A stretch of DNA of 64,000 nucleotides from Vanessa cardui (GCF_905220365.1 NC_061135.1:13483501-13547500); one strand, 5' to 3'. Shown: positions 11,669-24,974, counted from the first letter of the stretch. Made by a program: numbers and translations. The notes: a model not told the origin generated them from the letters alone.

Positions 11669-12954
11669 AACCATATCAAATAAAATACAAGAATGAGACA
11701 AATCATTTTTTGTCTATATCCGAGAATTTTGAATGCACTTACACCGAAGCTCCTCTAATCAGACTTTCCACGAAATAACTATCTTGTACTTAATAGAAAA
11801 CGTAAAATTTACTTAGCACTTAATCTTATAATTAGCAACCTAATTAAGAATAAGAAATAAATCGCATGATAATCATAGGACAAAAATATATTGGACTTTG
11901 TCAATGCCTCTATCGATCAGACTTTTTTTATCGAAGTGAATGTGTAACCAAAAATATCCAATTCCATATCGTATATTAAGTGTAAATCAATGAAACTGTT
12001 CGCAATTCAGTGGAAAGAGAAATAAATCGCGTTCATTACCAGAGATTGCGACATCAACTATCAAAACATTTAGTCAGCTAGTCTTAAAGCGTCGCCTGGT
12101 AAAGGAGATTTCGTCCAGTTGTTAGTTTGTCGAGTACGCAGTGCTAAGCTATACGCCATTTAACTGAGGTTTACTCTAGCCCTCTTATGTGTTCTCAAGT
12201 CGACCCGCTTTCTGGGCTTAATTCCCTTTGATGCTGCGATACGTCAGCCTGTTGCTTTTACGTGACTCCAGTCACAAGTACAAGACTTAATCCCATTCCG
12301 CCATTATTTACTGTCTCCGACCACTGACCTCTTGTCTTCTTTATTATTTACATTGAAATGTTTTTATTTGTTAATGCATTCAGTATTCGAATATAAATAA
12401 ATACCCTAGCTATTGGATAATTCATTCTAACGACCAGATAAGAGATTCTTTTTCCCAATTTTCAATTGTAGTAAAGTACATTTTTAAGGTACTTATATTA
12501 ATTAATTAAACTAATTTAAACTGTACTTCTAAATCTGTTCTGTCGCAAAGCGTGTGAAGTTGGCATGAGTTACACTCGTTGAAATTTCTCAGTGTGCGTA
12601 AATGACTAATGACTATTAGACAAGACTAAACTAGACTTGATAACTTATGTGATAATAAAGTAAGATAAATAAAAATAAAAATAAAGATTATAATTGTGCA
12701 TAGATTGATACATAATTTAACGTAGACGCGCACGCCTTCAGGAGTGACCAGATCTATACCGTGTTTATATTATGTATGTCAGTGTTTCCATTAACATAAT
12801 CAGTATTATTGTGTAATATACATAATGTCGCTGAAAATACATATACTATATAGATTACATATAAACAAAACGCAAACCTCGTTCGAACACGTAATCTAAC
12901 GCTAAGCGAAAAATTAGAAAATTTATAAAAATTAATAATATTATTTATTTATTT
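11669..12954. other. No gene seen
   Basis: Unassigned sequence. 12050-12310 is less AT-rich and free of recognisable repeats, which could mark a regulatory element. Confidence 0.5.
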
Positions 12955-13140
12955 ATAATTTATAAATGTGAAAGTAAATCTCTCTGACACTCTTTCGCGA
13001 CCAAACCACTGAACCGAATTTGATGAAATTTGGTATAAAGCAAACTTGAACTCCAAGAAAAGACATATAGGCTTTTTTTGTCTAGGCTTAAAAACTTAAT
13101 ATGAAGTGACATTTCTACCTCTGCTTTGCTACAAGTTAAT
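12955..13140 (+). repeat. Interspersed repeat related to the 24039 element
   Basis: Shares ACTCTTTCGCGACCAAACCA, TTTGATGAAATTTGGTAT and ACTTGAACTCCAAGA. No clear CTAG end was found. Confidence 0.6.
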
Positions 13141-13917
13141 TTAAAAAAAAAATAGAAATTCCATTTACACCACTGTCAATGTCAATAAAAAAAATCGTTC
13201 CAATTCTATTCGAACAAAGCATTAAAAGTAAAAGTGACATTTGTTAGTACAAAGCTTTCAATGTCGAGCTAACCGTGTTATACACCTCACCTTGAATATG
13301 AGCAATTGTATATAAAAAAAAAATTATGTTCCGATTTAAGTGTGCAAGTTAAAATATAAACTTAAATGTATTTAATAATAGCGTAAAATAATACTCGTAA
13401 TACAAACCAGTGCAGTGGAGCTGAAACTAAAACATATTTTTTTATATAAACAATTATAGACTTCATATTCTGTGCTATAAAGACTACATTGCCTCGTTCG
13501 CATATTTTTATATTAACATAATCGTTGAATGTTTGACACATTTTTTCAATGCACACATAGATCTTATAACATTGGTTTGGTTTAGCAATCGTGTCTGGTT
13601 GCGTTAAATCACTTAAACGCGTTTTTATGTATTTATAAAAATATCCGTCGGTTAATTTAAACATTAAAATTTGAACGTTGAAATAATTGTACATTGATAC
13701 CAAGTTAAGATACTTTAAATCATAGTTCTGAATAAGATATTATCAGTTACGTACGTATTTTTATTGAGAAAAATGTGTTTGTATGAATTTGAAACTTACT
13801 AAGGACTAACCTAAATGGGTTTTTATGAAATTTTATAAGAATGAAATCAATATATTAGAATGGAATAAATACCGTAACTCGCGAGAAAAAGTAAATTCGC
13901 GCCAAAACTATAAACTG
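13141..13917. other. No gene seen
   Basis: AT-rich, with one 113-codon minus-strand open frame lacking domain features. Confidence 0.5.
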
Positions 13918-14090
13918 TAAACAATCTTGGGAACTAAGATGTTATGTCCCTTGTGCCTGCAGTTACACTGGCTCACTCACACTTCAGACCGGAACACAAC
14001 AATACTGAGTACTGTTATTTGGCGGTAGAATACCTGATGAGTGGGTGGTACCTACCCAGACGGGCTTGCACAAAGCCCTACCACCAAGAA
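13918..14090 (-). repeat. Family-B repeat, partial
   Basis: Runs from CTTGGGAACTAAGATGTTAT to GCACAAAGCCCTACCACCAA, the 5' half in the A-tail orientation. The A-rich 3' half is missing. Confidence 0.88.
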
Positions 14091-14299
14091 AAATATTAAT
14101 AAGACATCGAGGAAAACCAACGAAGATAATAAGCTTCGCAGCAGAATACATTCACGCATGCTTCACTTGTTAATTGGGTTAGTTATTCAACTACCCGCGT
14201 TGCGTGATGTTTGCATCCTGCATTTACTCGGTCGGAGTAAACAATTAACTCCGTAAACATAAACAATATTCAATACATCTTCCGATATACCGATATGGA

Positions 14300-14545
14300 C
14301 GAGAGTCTATTGTCGATTCGTTTAAAAATAAAAAAAGTACGATTCGGAGTCGCGTACCGAGGGTTCCGTACAGACAGATATGCAAACAGACGGTATGTAA
14401 CCAATTTACGGTTTTCAGAATTTTTCCGATACTTCTGCTACGTGATATTGCTTCTTGTCAAATTTCATGATAGGTCAACGACCTTAGTGGTTTTGATTTT
14501 TCGAATGTTTAGGAATTGCGAAATAAACGTGTGTGTATTTTTTGC
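14300..14545 (-). repeat. Probable interspersed repeat ('GGAACCCTCGGTACGCGA' type)
   Basis: On the minus strand it reads ACGGAACCCTCGGTACGCGA, a phrase I recognise from many lepidopteran intergenic sequences. No second copy in this window, so termini are unknown. Confidence 0.4.
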
Positions 14546-14724
14546 GTAAAGTTGGAGAATTGATTGTTTTACAGCTCCAAATAATCGCAACTCAATACTT
14601 CAACATTTACTAATCACATCTTTATTGGTCTTTAATGTATGTCCGTGGACTGTCTGGTCAGACGGAGAATGAAGTATCATATGTAACATCATTACATGAG
14701 ATGCTGCTATTTGTTTATAATTAA

Positions 14725-14990
14725 CTAGCAATGCACACGACTACGTACGAGTTTGAATAAAACAAAAAAAACATTGTTATAGCCTTAGTTATTCCTTATT
14801 AAATTAGCTTTCTGCTAGTGAAAGTCCTGCCAAAATCGGTCCAGCCGTTCTATAGTTTAGCCAGAACAAACAGGCAGACAGACTGATAACATTTGAAAAA
14901 CAAAGCACCTTCTATACATACGTACGCGTTTAGTAAACGCTGTTATTTTAAAATCACAAACAGAGACTTTAATTTTATTAAATGTATAGA
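14725..14990 (-). mobile_element. Non-autonomous Helitron-like element
   Basis: On the minus strand it begins A|TCTATACATTTAATAAAATT and ends GTGCATTGCTAG|T, giving the TC start, CTAG end and A/T insertion site of Helitrons. The interior shares GTTCTGGCTAAACTATAGAA-like text with 43531-43832. Confidence 0.78.
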
Positions 14991-16064
14991 TATACTTCGA
15001 TAACTTTGACCCATTACCATGAAGACGCCACATATGTATTTTACTCGATAAAATGCTAGCCACTATGTTGCACTGCATCTTCACTGGCCAGTGGATATAT
15101 CAACAAGCTAAAGCATATCAACAAAAGTATAGCCATTCAACCAAGAGCCGCAACATATGTACAATGCACATATGTACAAGGGGCAGGACAACGTCATCCT
15201 GATTGCGACTGACTGATTTCGTAACATCAGCCGGAGTTTAAACAATAGCGTACAGAGACGCCAAATTTTATATATTTTTGTATGTAGCTCTAATTTATAG
15301 TACTCTGTAACCTCCAAACTTTGACTTTTTATATCCAATCCGTTCAAAGGGTCTTACTTTTCAGTTCAACGACACGATCCATCATCACCATCCTCCTGCC
15401 CTTATCCCAATGAACTCGGTGTCGGCACAGCATTGTACTCTTCTACCAAACTTCCGGATCTGACGTCATCTCACAAGTAATAATTATTAATTAAAAATAA
15501 AACAACATTACAAATAAATATAGCAGTGAAAGCAATACTAATACTTTCATATGCAATACGTAATCTATCATAAACGGAATGTAAACATAACATATTACTG
15601 AACGTGTCTCATGTGAATATAGAATCTTTATTTAGAACCAGTAGAGCTAGTGAAACGATAAAATCTATTTGTTTTCCGGCTCTGAACTGGAACCGCTGAA
15701 TATTTAATGCACGCCATTGAGCGTAGGGCAAGGTCGGTCCTCATCAAGCCTAGCTCGAAGCGGTGCAAGCAGCGGAGAAACAATTGCCTTTTGAGGTCAA
15801 GGCGCCTCTGTAGTTGAAATATTTGCTTATCATAACAGTTTTTAAATGAGAGAATACAGTTTCAAGTTCATTAATGCCATAGATAGATTTATGGTAATTC
15901 AAGGTTGAGATGATCGATATTAAGCGTTAAAGGGTACATTTAGGTACATAATACTAGTTAATTTAATGATAATAACGTTATATATGATAAATCTTTTTTA
16001 ATAAATTACTTTCTATATTGGCTTCTTACGTTAAGTCAGGTCAAATATTAAAAACCTTACCAAT
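14991..16064. other. No gene seen
   Basis: Mostly unassigned. 15660-15830 is relatively GC-rich and repeat-free. Confidence 0.5.
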
Positions 16065-16598
16065 TTTTGTATGGTATAGGTTGGCGAACGAACATATGGG
16101 CCACCTGATGGTATGTGGTCACCATCACCCATAGACAATGACGCTGTAAGAAATATTAACTATTTCTTACATCGTCAATGTGCCTCCAACCTTGGGAACT
16201 AAGATGTTACGTCCCTTGTGCCTGTAGTTACACTGGCTCACTTACCCTTCAAACCGGAACACAACAATATCGAGTACTGTTATTTAAATAATAATAATAA
16301 ATAAATATGAGACAACATCACATGCATTACTTTGATCCCAATGTAAGTAGCTAGAGCACTTGTGTTATGGAAATCAGAAGTAACGACGATACCACAAACA
16401 CCCAGACCCAAGACAACATAGAAAACTAATGATAATCTACATTGACTCGGCCGGGAATCGAACCCGGGACCTCGGAGCGGCGTACCCATGAAAACCGGTG
16501 TACAGACCACTCGACCACGGAGGTCGTAAAATGAGGCGGTAAAATGAGTGGGTGGTACCTACCAAGACGGCTTGCACAAAGCCCTACCACCAAGTAAA
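16065..16598 (-). repeat. Family-B repeat split by a tRNA-derived SINE
   Basis: Starts at TATGGTATAGGTTGGCGAAC and ends at CCCTACCACCAAG; it is interrupted after GTACTGTTATTT by the SINE at 16286-16527. The sequence after the insertion lacks a few consensus bases. Confidence 0.9.
16286..16527 (-). repeat. tRNA-derived SINE, family C (GTGGTCGAGTGG head), nested
   Basis: Minus-strand head CCGTGGTCGAGTGGTCTGTA (A box) and, about 50 nt on, CCCGGGTTCGATTCCCGG (B box) are almost tRNA-like. The unrelated body ends in an (ATT)n tail. The same body recurs at the window's right edge. Confidence 0.93.
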
Positions 16599-17406
16599 AA
16601 TACTCCTCATTTGACTATATAAAAACATACCTTAGGGTTGTAAAAATCAATAGGTACTCTTTGAAATAAAACAGCTTTACTTCCCATAGTCGTGTTAAAC
16701 CAGACACATATATTGCTTCAACTCGACATATGTCACTGTTCTTTATACACGAGCTTTCATTCCTGACTTAGTACGTGTAGTTTATAAGTTTAGTCATAAA
16801 CATTCACGTAATGATAGCACGAGTTACGCAAGTTGAAAACGACTCCTTGACCACGTAAGTTTCCTGACCACGGAAAACAGCATAACGTGACAACACGAAC
16901 GTGCCGAGCCTGACAATTTTATCAACATTTGCGTCACGATTTTAGATCCTTTGATGTTCTACTTAGAGTTGCATTTCTTTTATTAGGATTAACGTAACAT
17001 GTAACATTTTACGGTAAATTCGCTGGAACGTATCCAATGTTAGATTAGTTAGAACACAAATTAGAATCAACGATAATAATAAACCGTTGTACGTCGCACG
17101 AACGCTTTGAGAAGTGCAGTTGTATCTTAAAAGACCATTCCATTATATTCTAGCTATAAAATAGAACGAGACTGGAAATGATATCGCTGGAGAAATTTTA
17201 AAATCTCGCTTTTGAAATGTTTCAGATTAAATTTTTTAAAAAAACATTATGTATTATTTAAAGGTCAATATTTGACAAAGCAATGACATGCGTTCAAAGA
17301 CTAAATAAGACGAAATAGTACAGAATTGTTATTGAACGTGTTCCCTACATAATTGGAGATATATAAGGCGAATGACAAACGCCTTCATAACCTATTAAAT
17401 ATACTA
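16599..17406. other. No gene seen
   Basis: AT-rich unassigned DNA with no clear repeat. Confidence 0.5.
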
Positions 17407-17575
17407 GGGGGCATTCATTCATTAGGTATGAATATTTTCACTAGTTTTTTACCCCCTCCCCTCTATGATAAGAAAAAATAGGAATAGGCCGATACCCTTG
17501 TAAGAAAACATAAGAAATGGTCGACCACCCTCTCCCCCTGGATATATAATAAATAAATGGCCTCCTACAGATAGT
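17407..17575. mobile_element. Short MITE with ~20-bp inverted termini
   Basis: The left end gggggcattcattcatta resembles the reverse complement of the right end (ggaggccatttatttatta). Both abut TA (17405-17406, 17576-17577). The interior holds C-rich runs and no ORF. Confidence 0.65.
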
Positions 17576-17668
17576 GTTTTTTTACGATATTACTTTTACT
17601 TTAGAAATCTTTATGATAATTATGAGTATTTCTCTACTATATTGTACATGCATTACACATGTTATTGT

Positions 17669-17962
17669 TTTTATGGTATAGGTTGGCGGACGAGCATATG
17701 GGCCACCTGATGTTAAGTGGTGACCATCACCCTTAGACAGTGTCGCTGTAAGAAATATTAACTATTCCTTAAATCGTCAATGTGCCACCAACCTTGGGAA
17801 CTAAGATGTTATGTCCCTTGTGCCTGTAGTTACACTGACTCACTCACCCTTCAAACCGAAACACAACAATACTGAGTACTGTTATTTGTCGATAGAATAA
17901 CTGATGAGTGGGTGGTACCTACCCAGACGGGCTTGCACAAAGCCCTACCACCAAGTAAAAAC
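17669..17962 (-). repeat. Family-B repeat, full length
   Basis: About 290 bp: one end T-rich (TTTTTATGGTATAGG), the other CAAAGCCCTACCACCAAG. On the minus strand it would end in an A-rich tail, like a retroposon. A short acatgt repeat flanks it. Confidence 0.92.
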
Positions 17963-18095
17963 ATGTAAACCTTCCTGTTGAATCCAATGTATCTATTAAA
18001 AAAACTCGCATTAAATTCCGTTGTGTAATTTTAAAGATCTAAACATACATAGGGACAGACGGCGACTTTGTTTGATACTATGATATCATAATGAA
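17963..18095 (+). repeat. Interspersed repeat of the 'ACCTTCCTGTTGAAT' type
   Basis: The block ACCTTCCTGTTGAATCCAAT, TCTATTAAAAAAACTCGCAT, then TACATAGGGACAGAC is shared with 24975-25092 and has the look of a common lepidopteran repeat. It adjoins the family-B copy. Confidence 0.6.
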
Positions 18096-18406
18096 GATTA
18101 GATAAGTAGGTTCTATGTAATTCTGTTTTATATATTGCGTATTAAATACATCCCACATAATTTTATCGTCTAATTCAAAACGCATTGTATTCAAATAAAT
18201 AGAAAATAGCTAACGCCCACGTGTCCAAGTTCTTGCGTACCGTGTGGAATGACGTCAGTGCTTGTGGAAAATCTGAATAACATAGCTTCATAATACTGTC
18301 AGCTACAATTATCGATTTTCACTTATAAACTACACGCGGTTGGCCATGAAAAGTTCAGCGCCTTTTATCTTTAATTAACTTGATAGCGAGATAGACAATA
18401 TATTAT

Positions 18407-18577
18407 TTTATGGTATAGGTTGACGGACGAGCATATGGTCCACCTGATGGTAAGTGGTCACCATCATCCATAGAAGCTGTGAGAAATATGAACTATTCCT
18501 TACGTCGTCAATATGCCACCAACCTTGGGAACTAAGATGTTATGTCCCTTGTGCCTGTAGTCACACTGGCTCACTCA
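18407..18577 (-). repeat. Family-B repeat, partial
   Basis: Begins TTTTATGGTATAGGTTGACG and stops after CACACTGGCTCACTCA, so the 5' half (A-tail orientation) is missing. Confidence 0.88.
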
Positions 18578-18740
18578 ATTATATTTTTTATAGATAGTAA
18601 CAAAGCCAGATCGTAAGAATTACTAATACTTATATATTGGTTGATCAAATGAAGAGTGAGACTGTCAAAAAAACTTGCGACTTTTACATCTTCAAGAGGC
18701 TCTCAAAACTCCTGTGGGGAGTTTCAGGAGTCCTGTAAGA

Positions 18741-18836
18741 AAAAACAATTATTCCCTGTATCAACAATGCGCCGCTAACCTTGGGAACTAAGACGTTTTA
18801 TGATTTGTGTCTGTAGCTACACTAGCTCCCCTTAAA
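18741..18836 (-). repeat. Family-B repeat, degraded fragment
   Basis: Shares CTGTAAGAAA, ACCTTGGGAACTAAGA and CTGTAGCTACACTAGCT with full copies. Confidence 0.6.
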
Positions 18837-19763
18837 ACGAAATATATCTATATTTAGTAATATATGTTGTCCAAAGCAAACATGTTTACCCAAAACTCTA
18901 ACATCAAATAGACCATTGAACAGTTAACGGTTGAAAAGACGACTTAAGGTCATATAACTTCATAAGATCGTAAGTAGGTGGCGCTGCAACCATAAACGTC
19001 AACCAACTTTAGTAAATGATGTTTAGTTAATAAGATCTACTCGGTAATGTACTTATCACCTGTATGATACAGACATATGTAATTCAAATTGAACACGTAT
19101 TATACGTAGGTACATGCTATGGTCAGGAATTATTAATTATTATATATTCCTGTACGTATTAAAAACATTTTTAGTTAACAAAAAACACACATGAACACAC
19201 GCACACGTGCATACAAACACACATATGCACAGTGCACACACATACACACACGAGGATGGTTATAATTTAAAACGGTAACTATTATATGTGAACAAGTGGA
19301 TACTCGTTCATAATATTCGAACGTAATGACTTATTATATTCAACTAAATTAATAACACTTCTATTTGTATAATAATTAAATATGTTTACAATATATTTGT
19401 TGAGTAACGATACATTTGAAACCATTTTGATATTAAATAATATTAATATTTAACAAAGCGCTTTTCGGTTGGCAGATATTTTAGACGTAAATTTAGTTAC
19501 CGCTCACAGCATCTATTCCAGAGTAATGAATATTTAGTAGTGTATATAAACGCCAAATTATTATTGCTCTTGGTTTTGACATCCGGATTGTTGATTTGCA
19601 ATTCATAAGCTCATCTAATATATTGTCTAACGCATTAGTCTTGAACCTTGAACCTATACATCATCCTAAGAATTGTTATCAAACGACATTAATTTTAACG
19701 GTTATTCCAAGTGTCATTAGAGTTACAAGAGGAAACATCTTAAAAACCACGGTTAGAATCAAT
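18837..19763. other. No gene seen; CA-rich microsatellite only
   Basis: AT-rich, apart from 19184-19256. Confidence 0.55.
19184..19256. repeat. CA-rich imperfect microsatellite
   Basis: ACACAC units interspersed with ATGC-type variants over about 70 bp. Confidence 0.8.
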
Positions 19764-19957
19764 AATAATAAATAATAATAAACTTTATTCAAGTAGACTT
19801 TTACAAGCCCTTTTGAATCGTCATTTTACTATTAAGTGAAACTACCATCGATTTGGAAAGTAGATTCTACCGAGAAGAACCGGCAAGAAACTCAGTAGTT
19901 ACTCTTTTTCAACATTTCAAAAACACAAAGTCAAGTTAGTTAAATACAATTATTTAA
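19764..19957 (-). repeat. LINE-type 3' end, family D
   Basis: The plus strand reads (AAT)n AAACTTTATTCAAGTAGACT, so on the minus strand the fragment ends in AATAAAG and a (TTA)n tail, as non-LTR elements do. It shares TTTTGAATCGTCATTT, GAGAAGAACCGGCAAGAAA and TACTCTTTTTCAACATTT with 48178-48358. Confidence 0.8.
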
Positions 19958-20653
19958 ATTGATATATCCTGCTCCGTGTTCAGAATAATGATTAAAAGCT
20001 TACAGGTCCGTTGTCGAATTAATATTGTAACTATAAAGATACGAAAATAATGACACTTAATATATGTATTATAGAAACAATCATTTAGTTAACTTGGGTA
20101 TAATGAGTGTGATCATTTTTCTGTAAACGTTTTCACCACACACTCTATCACCAAAGGACAAAAATAAGACTTGTTGTTTTCTAATCAGTGAGCACGTGTA
20201 ATGATTGACTAGATCCCAAGTTGGACTGACGGTTTAAAGAATGATTTTCATGAAGAATGAAACATTGCTCAGACCGACTATGTGTAAACTGGTTTTGTTC
20301 TCTATGAGTTAGTTATATTAAAAACTGTGAACGGAGGATGCACGTGTTCGTTTTTTACAAACCGCACGAACTATAACAAGCTACGCCATTTGTTGCTGTG
20401 AATTGAATTTTATTTTATTAACTTTTTGACTGCGTAGTTTTGGTATTTAATATGACAGCTATATGTTGCAATAGTCATGAAAATATTTGGTTTTTAGAAC
20501 TACTAGGACATTCAACTTTGTTCAGACACTAACTACAATAAATTAAAATCAATATTTAAATCAAGTATACGAATCAACCACTTTTTTATGGTACTAAGTA
20601 TTTATTCAAACACGCCTGCGTAGGTACTATCCACTCATCACATATTTTATCGC
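19958..20653. other. No gene seen
   Basis: AT-rich unassigned DNA. Confidence 0.5.
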
Positions 20654-20959
20654 TAGTAAAGTAAAAGTAAATTAACAGCCTGGTAAATTTCCCACTGCTT
20701 GGCTAAGGTCTCTTCTCCCATTAAGGAGAGGGTTTGGAACATATTCCACCACGCTGTTCCAATGGTTGGTGTTCCAATGGTGGGTTGGTGGAATGCACAT
20801 GTGGCAGAATTTCGATGAAATTAGACACATGCAGGTTTCCTCACGATGTTTTACTTCACCGCCGAGCACAAGATGAATTATAAACACAAATTAAGCACAT
20901 ATATATAAATCATCGCTTAAGATGCACGCGTTCTAACCACTGAGCCATGTCAGCTCTAG
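20654..20959 (-). repeat. tRNA-derived SINE, family A, copy 3
   Basis: Minus-strand copy with a TTACTTTTAC-type tail and an AGCTGACATGGCTCAGTGG head. It has an internal duplication (ttccaatgg twice near 20757-20780), and the stretch that would hold the B box is deleted. Confidence 0.9.
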
Positions 20960-23900
20960 GCATCAATAATTTAGTAAATTTATTTTTACGAAGTAAGTGA
21001 TCCAGTATATTTACAGGCATAGAAGATATCACATCTTGGATTTCAAAATTAGATGTCAAAAATAGTTTATTACAATGAGTACCGAATTTATAGCAGTGAC
21101 CACTTTATGACCACCTGATAATAAGTGGTCAGAAGTATTTTTTAGTCCTCCTACCAAAGATATATAAATATCTAAAGAAAACTTCAGCTTGAATATACGC
21201 TGTGAATAATATCAACAATTTCGAACGTTTACGTTTGAAATTGTTGTTTATGAAATTGCCATCGGAATACTTTGATGCATAAATTCGTTAATAAAATAGA
21301 AAGTCACATACGAAAGCATAGCATATATACTAATATGTAGCTTCCTTTTAAAATAAACTTGGAATATTATTGAATAAAAAACATCAAAGAAACGAAAATG
21401 TTTAAACAACGTTTTATTAGTATGTACCGATTATAAAAAACAAGAACTTTTGTTTTTGAAATTCTAAATAAAAATCAAATATGGAACAGAAGTCCCCAGT
21501 AAGCCAATCACTGTATTTAATTTTCATAAGCATACCCACGAGCATCTAATAGAAACGCTCGCAAACAGGAGCTACAGTAAATTGCAAATATTAAAGTTAA
21601 AAAACCACTAATCATTTAAAAAATACTGTTTGCGTTCACTACGCAATAAAAAAAGTACTTTCAAACATAAATCATAGATATTACGAAAAACATCTGGAAA
21701 GTTAATATTTTCGAAAGGAAAAACAGAGCGCGCGGCGAGAACATTCCTCACTCGCAGCGACACAGTAATTCACAAAACGATGTAAAACAAAAACAAAACT
21801 CCTAATTCGTAACACCAACAGAGCTTCATTCAAATTACGTTACTCGTAAGTTATTTTGTTCGCCCCGTGTTACGAAAATAAACAAATTCCATCGTCAAAA
21901 AACAGAAGCCGCTCGTAAAGTCGTTATATAAGAAGATTCTCGATTCTGTTGACCGTTCGACTTACGACTTGTGTAATCCGACAATTTGCCGTTGCTAACT
22001 CGAAAACACAACAAAACAAGCCGAACATATTCCCGGGGCTGAAAGGAAGTTCGCTCGAAAAGGCAACTAGCTGCGGGGAATCCTTATTTTGTTCAATTTA
22101 TGATATGTTCCTACGCCACGCTCCAGTTTCCTAAGGTCATTCGCGTTGATATCGCCGTTGTATTGCGCTCGAAATAATAACAATATTGAGTATGTTACTG
22201 AGATGATCATATTCTGAAACCAATTTCAGTTCTGTCGTCCATAAACGGCTTCTACGATCTTATATATTGAATCTCGCCGGATTTAACGTTGAAGATAATT
22301 TTCTTCCGAAATTAATTCGCGTTCCGTTTGTTTAAAGCGTTACCACGACAGTTAGTGCTTCTATAAAGCCATGCGATTATGGATCTGCTATTCTTGTTGT
22401 TAACAATTTGGCTCGGAGTGGTAATGAAGGGAATGGAATGTTCTAGATAAGTGTTTATGGACCAATTAGAGGCAAACGAAATGAGGCCTATCGGAGCCGC
22501 AGTAAACCTAGTTAATGGTCGAGATACAATCGTCAGCCAGACAGAATTGTCCGAATTTGCAAAATGTAATTTTATATGCATATCTATTTATAATGATGCC
22601 ATCCAATATTGCTCTTATCATGTACGCTATTCTATTTCAACAACCCATTGTTGTTATTTTCCATAGCAATATTAAAATGCGTGAGTAACTCTTTTTATTG
22701 ATATGACACTCTTTCATAGCTAAACCACAGAACGGACAGATTTTGATAATGTTTCATAAGGACTGGACAGTCTAGATTAGCAGGGATCTGTTAAAACAAA
22801 TTATTTTTTAACCATTTATAGATCAAATATAAATGAAAAAGTTTTTGATCTAAAGTCAGACGAGGACACTAGTTCTACTACAGTGCAGTAAAGTATATGG
22901 CAAATATAAAACGCTTCCCTTCTTAAACGCACTGTCAGTGGTATTATAAAGGTATCTGGCATATGAACTACGGCATCAAACATATACGATGTCAATACAC
23001 GAGAGTCTAACAGTGCCATTTCCAAGCCAGTTTTCGAAGACCTTCGAATCTTCAGCCTTTTAAGCTAGCTTGTAGGCCAATAGTATTCTAATATATTCAT
23101 TCATAAACCTTAATACGTGAATAATATAACAATATCAAAATGGCGAAGAATAATGGAAATTAAGTAATTATGGATTATTATCATCCAGTCAGTTTTAGAA
23201 ATCTAGAATCCCAAGAAGAATAAAAACACCAAGGAACATAACTGACACACTCTGTCAAAGGCAATGAAAAAGTCGCCGTCGTAGAGTCCAATCTGAAGCG
23301 TATAAAATTTAAATTGTGATATAGACTATGATATATAATCAGATGTCAAATGTCCGTATAGTATGACACAACTTAGATGTAGCATCGGCAAATTAAATAA
23401 AACCGATTACTGCCGATTTATACTATCAATAGAAATAGACCCCTGTCGCACCATACGATGCTATTCGTCGTTATAATTTGCCCAGTCAGTGACGTGTACA
23501 TAAAATTGACGAATATATTAGGTCATATAATATTACAAGTTACGTTTGTGTATAGATCATATTCACATGAGAAACAAATATTGATAATTTAGGACATCGT
23601 ATTAATTCGGATTTCGTTTTACGAATTTCGCCGATGTTGTTGATGATGTCTAAGTTGTGTCCTACTATACATAGATTTCAAATAATTATTATTTACCTCA
23701 CAACTAGGTCTTGGCCAATTTCGCATACGAAATCATACCTTAGAAGTACGTTACATAAGTACTCTTCTATCTTAGGATCGGATGTCATTGTAAGCCGAAC
23801 TGAGATCAAATTACAAATATAATGCAATACACGTAATATAATCTATGATTGTAAGGTGTATTAATGCATAACAAATACATAATCGTAATCATTTCCTTCA

Positions 23901-24038
23901 TCCAAAGTCACTTATTGATATTTCCTACTCATATCTGATTCTAGCGCCAAAAAGCATTCCTTCAAATCGTTGTGACTACTGGCACAAGGGAAATAACGTC
24001 CTTTTCTAAGGATGGTGGAGCATTAGTGATGTGAGAAA
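20960..24038. other. No gene proven; candidate unique regulatory block
   Basis: 21720-22145 is richer in CpG and contains TTATATAAG near 21924-21932, about 30 bp before GATTCTGTTGACC. It could be a promoter or noncoding transcript, but no coding exon is supported. 22145-24038 is otherwise AT-rich, with one repeat at 22680. Confidence 0.4.
22680..22800 (+). repeat. Interspersed repeat related to the 24039 element
   Basis: Shares GACACTCTTTCATAGCTAAA, ACCACAGAACGGA and TTTTGATAATGTTTCAT with 12955-13140. Confidence 0.55.
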
Positions 24039-24217
24039 TCTATATTATTAAGTAATCTATTTGTCTGTCTGTCGCTCTTTCACTACCAAACAAACGAATC
24101 GTATTTGATGAAATTTGGTAAGAAACTTGAACTCCAAGATAGGACATAGTCTACTTTTTGTCTGACATTTGACAACCAACACCGTAAAACGCGTGCGAAG
24201 CCACGGGTGACTACTAG
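24039..24217 (+). mobile_element. Short Helitron-like element (candidate)
   Basis: Bounded by A|TCTATATTATTAAGTAATC and GCCACGGGTGACTACTAG|T. The interior GTCGCTCTTTCACTACCAAA and TTTGATGAAATTTGGTA is shared with 12960-13140 and, more weakly, 22690-22800. Confidence 0.6.
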
Positions 24218-24974
24218 TGTTAGCTACTTTTGAACTAGTTAAGAATCCAGTAATACTATCGTAATATATATCTTGTAATACAGGCGTCATACTCGTTTAT
24301 TTCTTTTATATAATATAAACCTATGTAAAAAAAAAAACAAATCAACTTGTACAAGATTCGTATGTTTATCCATAACAAAGTACAATTGAATAAAATAGCC
24401 GCTACACTAATATCTTATGTAAATGATGGCAACATTATTTTTCGTTTAGAGTTGCTATTCAGAGTATTCTTTCACTTCAAAAACAATCTCGTTGAAAAAA
24501 AGTTTGTCAAGTTTTATTCCTATCTTGCGTAAAATTTCATTTCTGTAATACAAACACGCTATCTATGCTAATCCTGTAAAATGTTTCATCCAAACGTTTT
24601 TGCAAATTATAAATCTGTAACTAAAAAATACGAATGTTTATAACAAGAATATTTTTTTACAAACTTTTTTTTATCAGATACTAAAGAAATCACTAATCAG
24701 ACTAAATCAGTATAATGAATGGGCATAGTATTTACATAATGACTTAGATTCTTAAGTTCTTTTAAATCTATTCCATATCCTACACATACGTCCTTTTGGT
24801 ACGTAAGAAATAATTCAAAGATATTTTTCTTAAATCAAATTATCTCTGGGAATTCACACAACTGTTTCTAATATATGCAGTCGCTGGACTTTGTGCACCA
24901 TTTTGATACCTATCACTTATTGCATGGTTATTCTACCATAAATTACTTTGTATAAAACAATGTCGTATCACTGT

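Noticed and set aside
13362..13703. 113-codon minus-strand frame
   Set aside because: Composition resembles translated AT-rich noncoding DNA; no motif or neighbour supports it.
16449..16524. Possible tRNA gene
   Set aside because: The tRNA-like A and B boxes belong to the head of a SINE with a long non-tRNA body and (ATT)n tail.
21949..22134. 61-codon frame after a TATA-like sequence
   Set aside because: It starts at TTG rather than ATG and shows no family resemblance. The promoter idea is kept only as a low-confidence finding.
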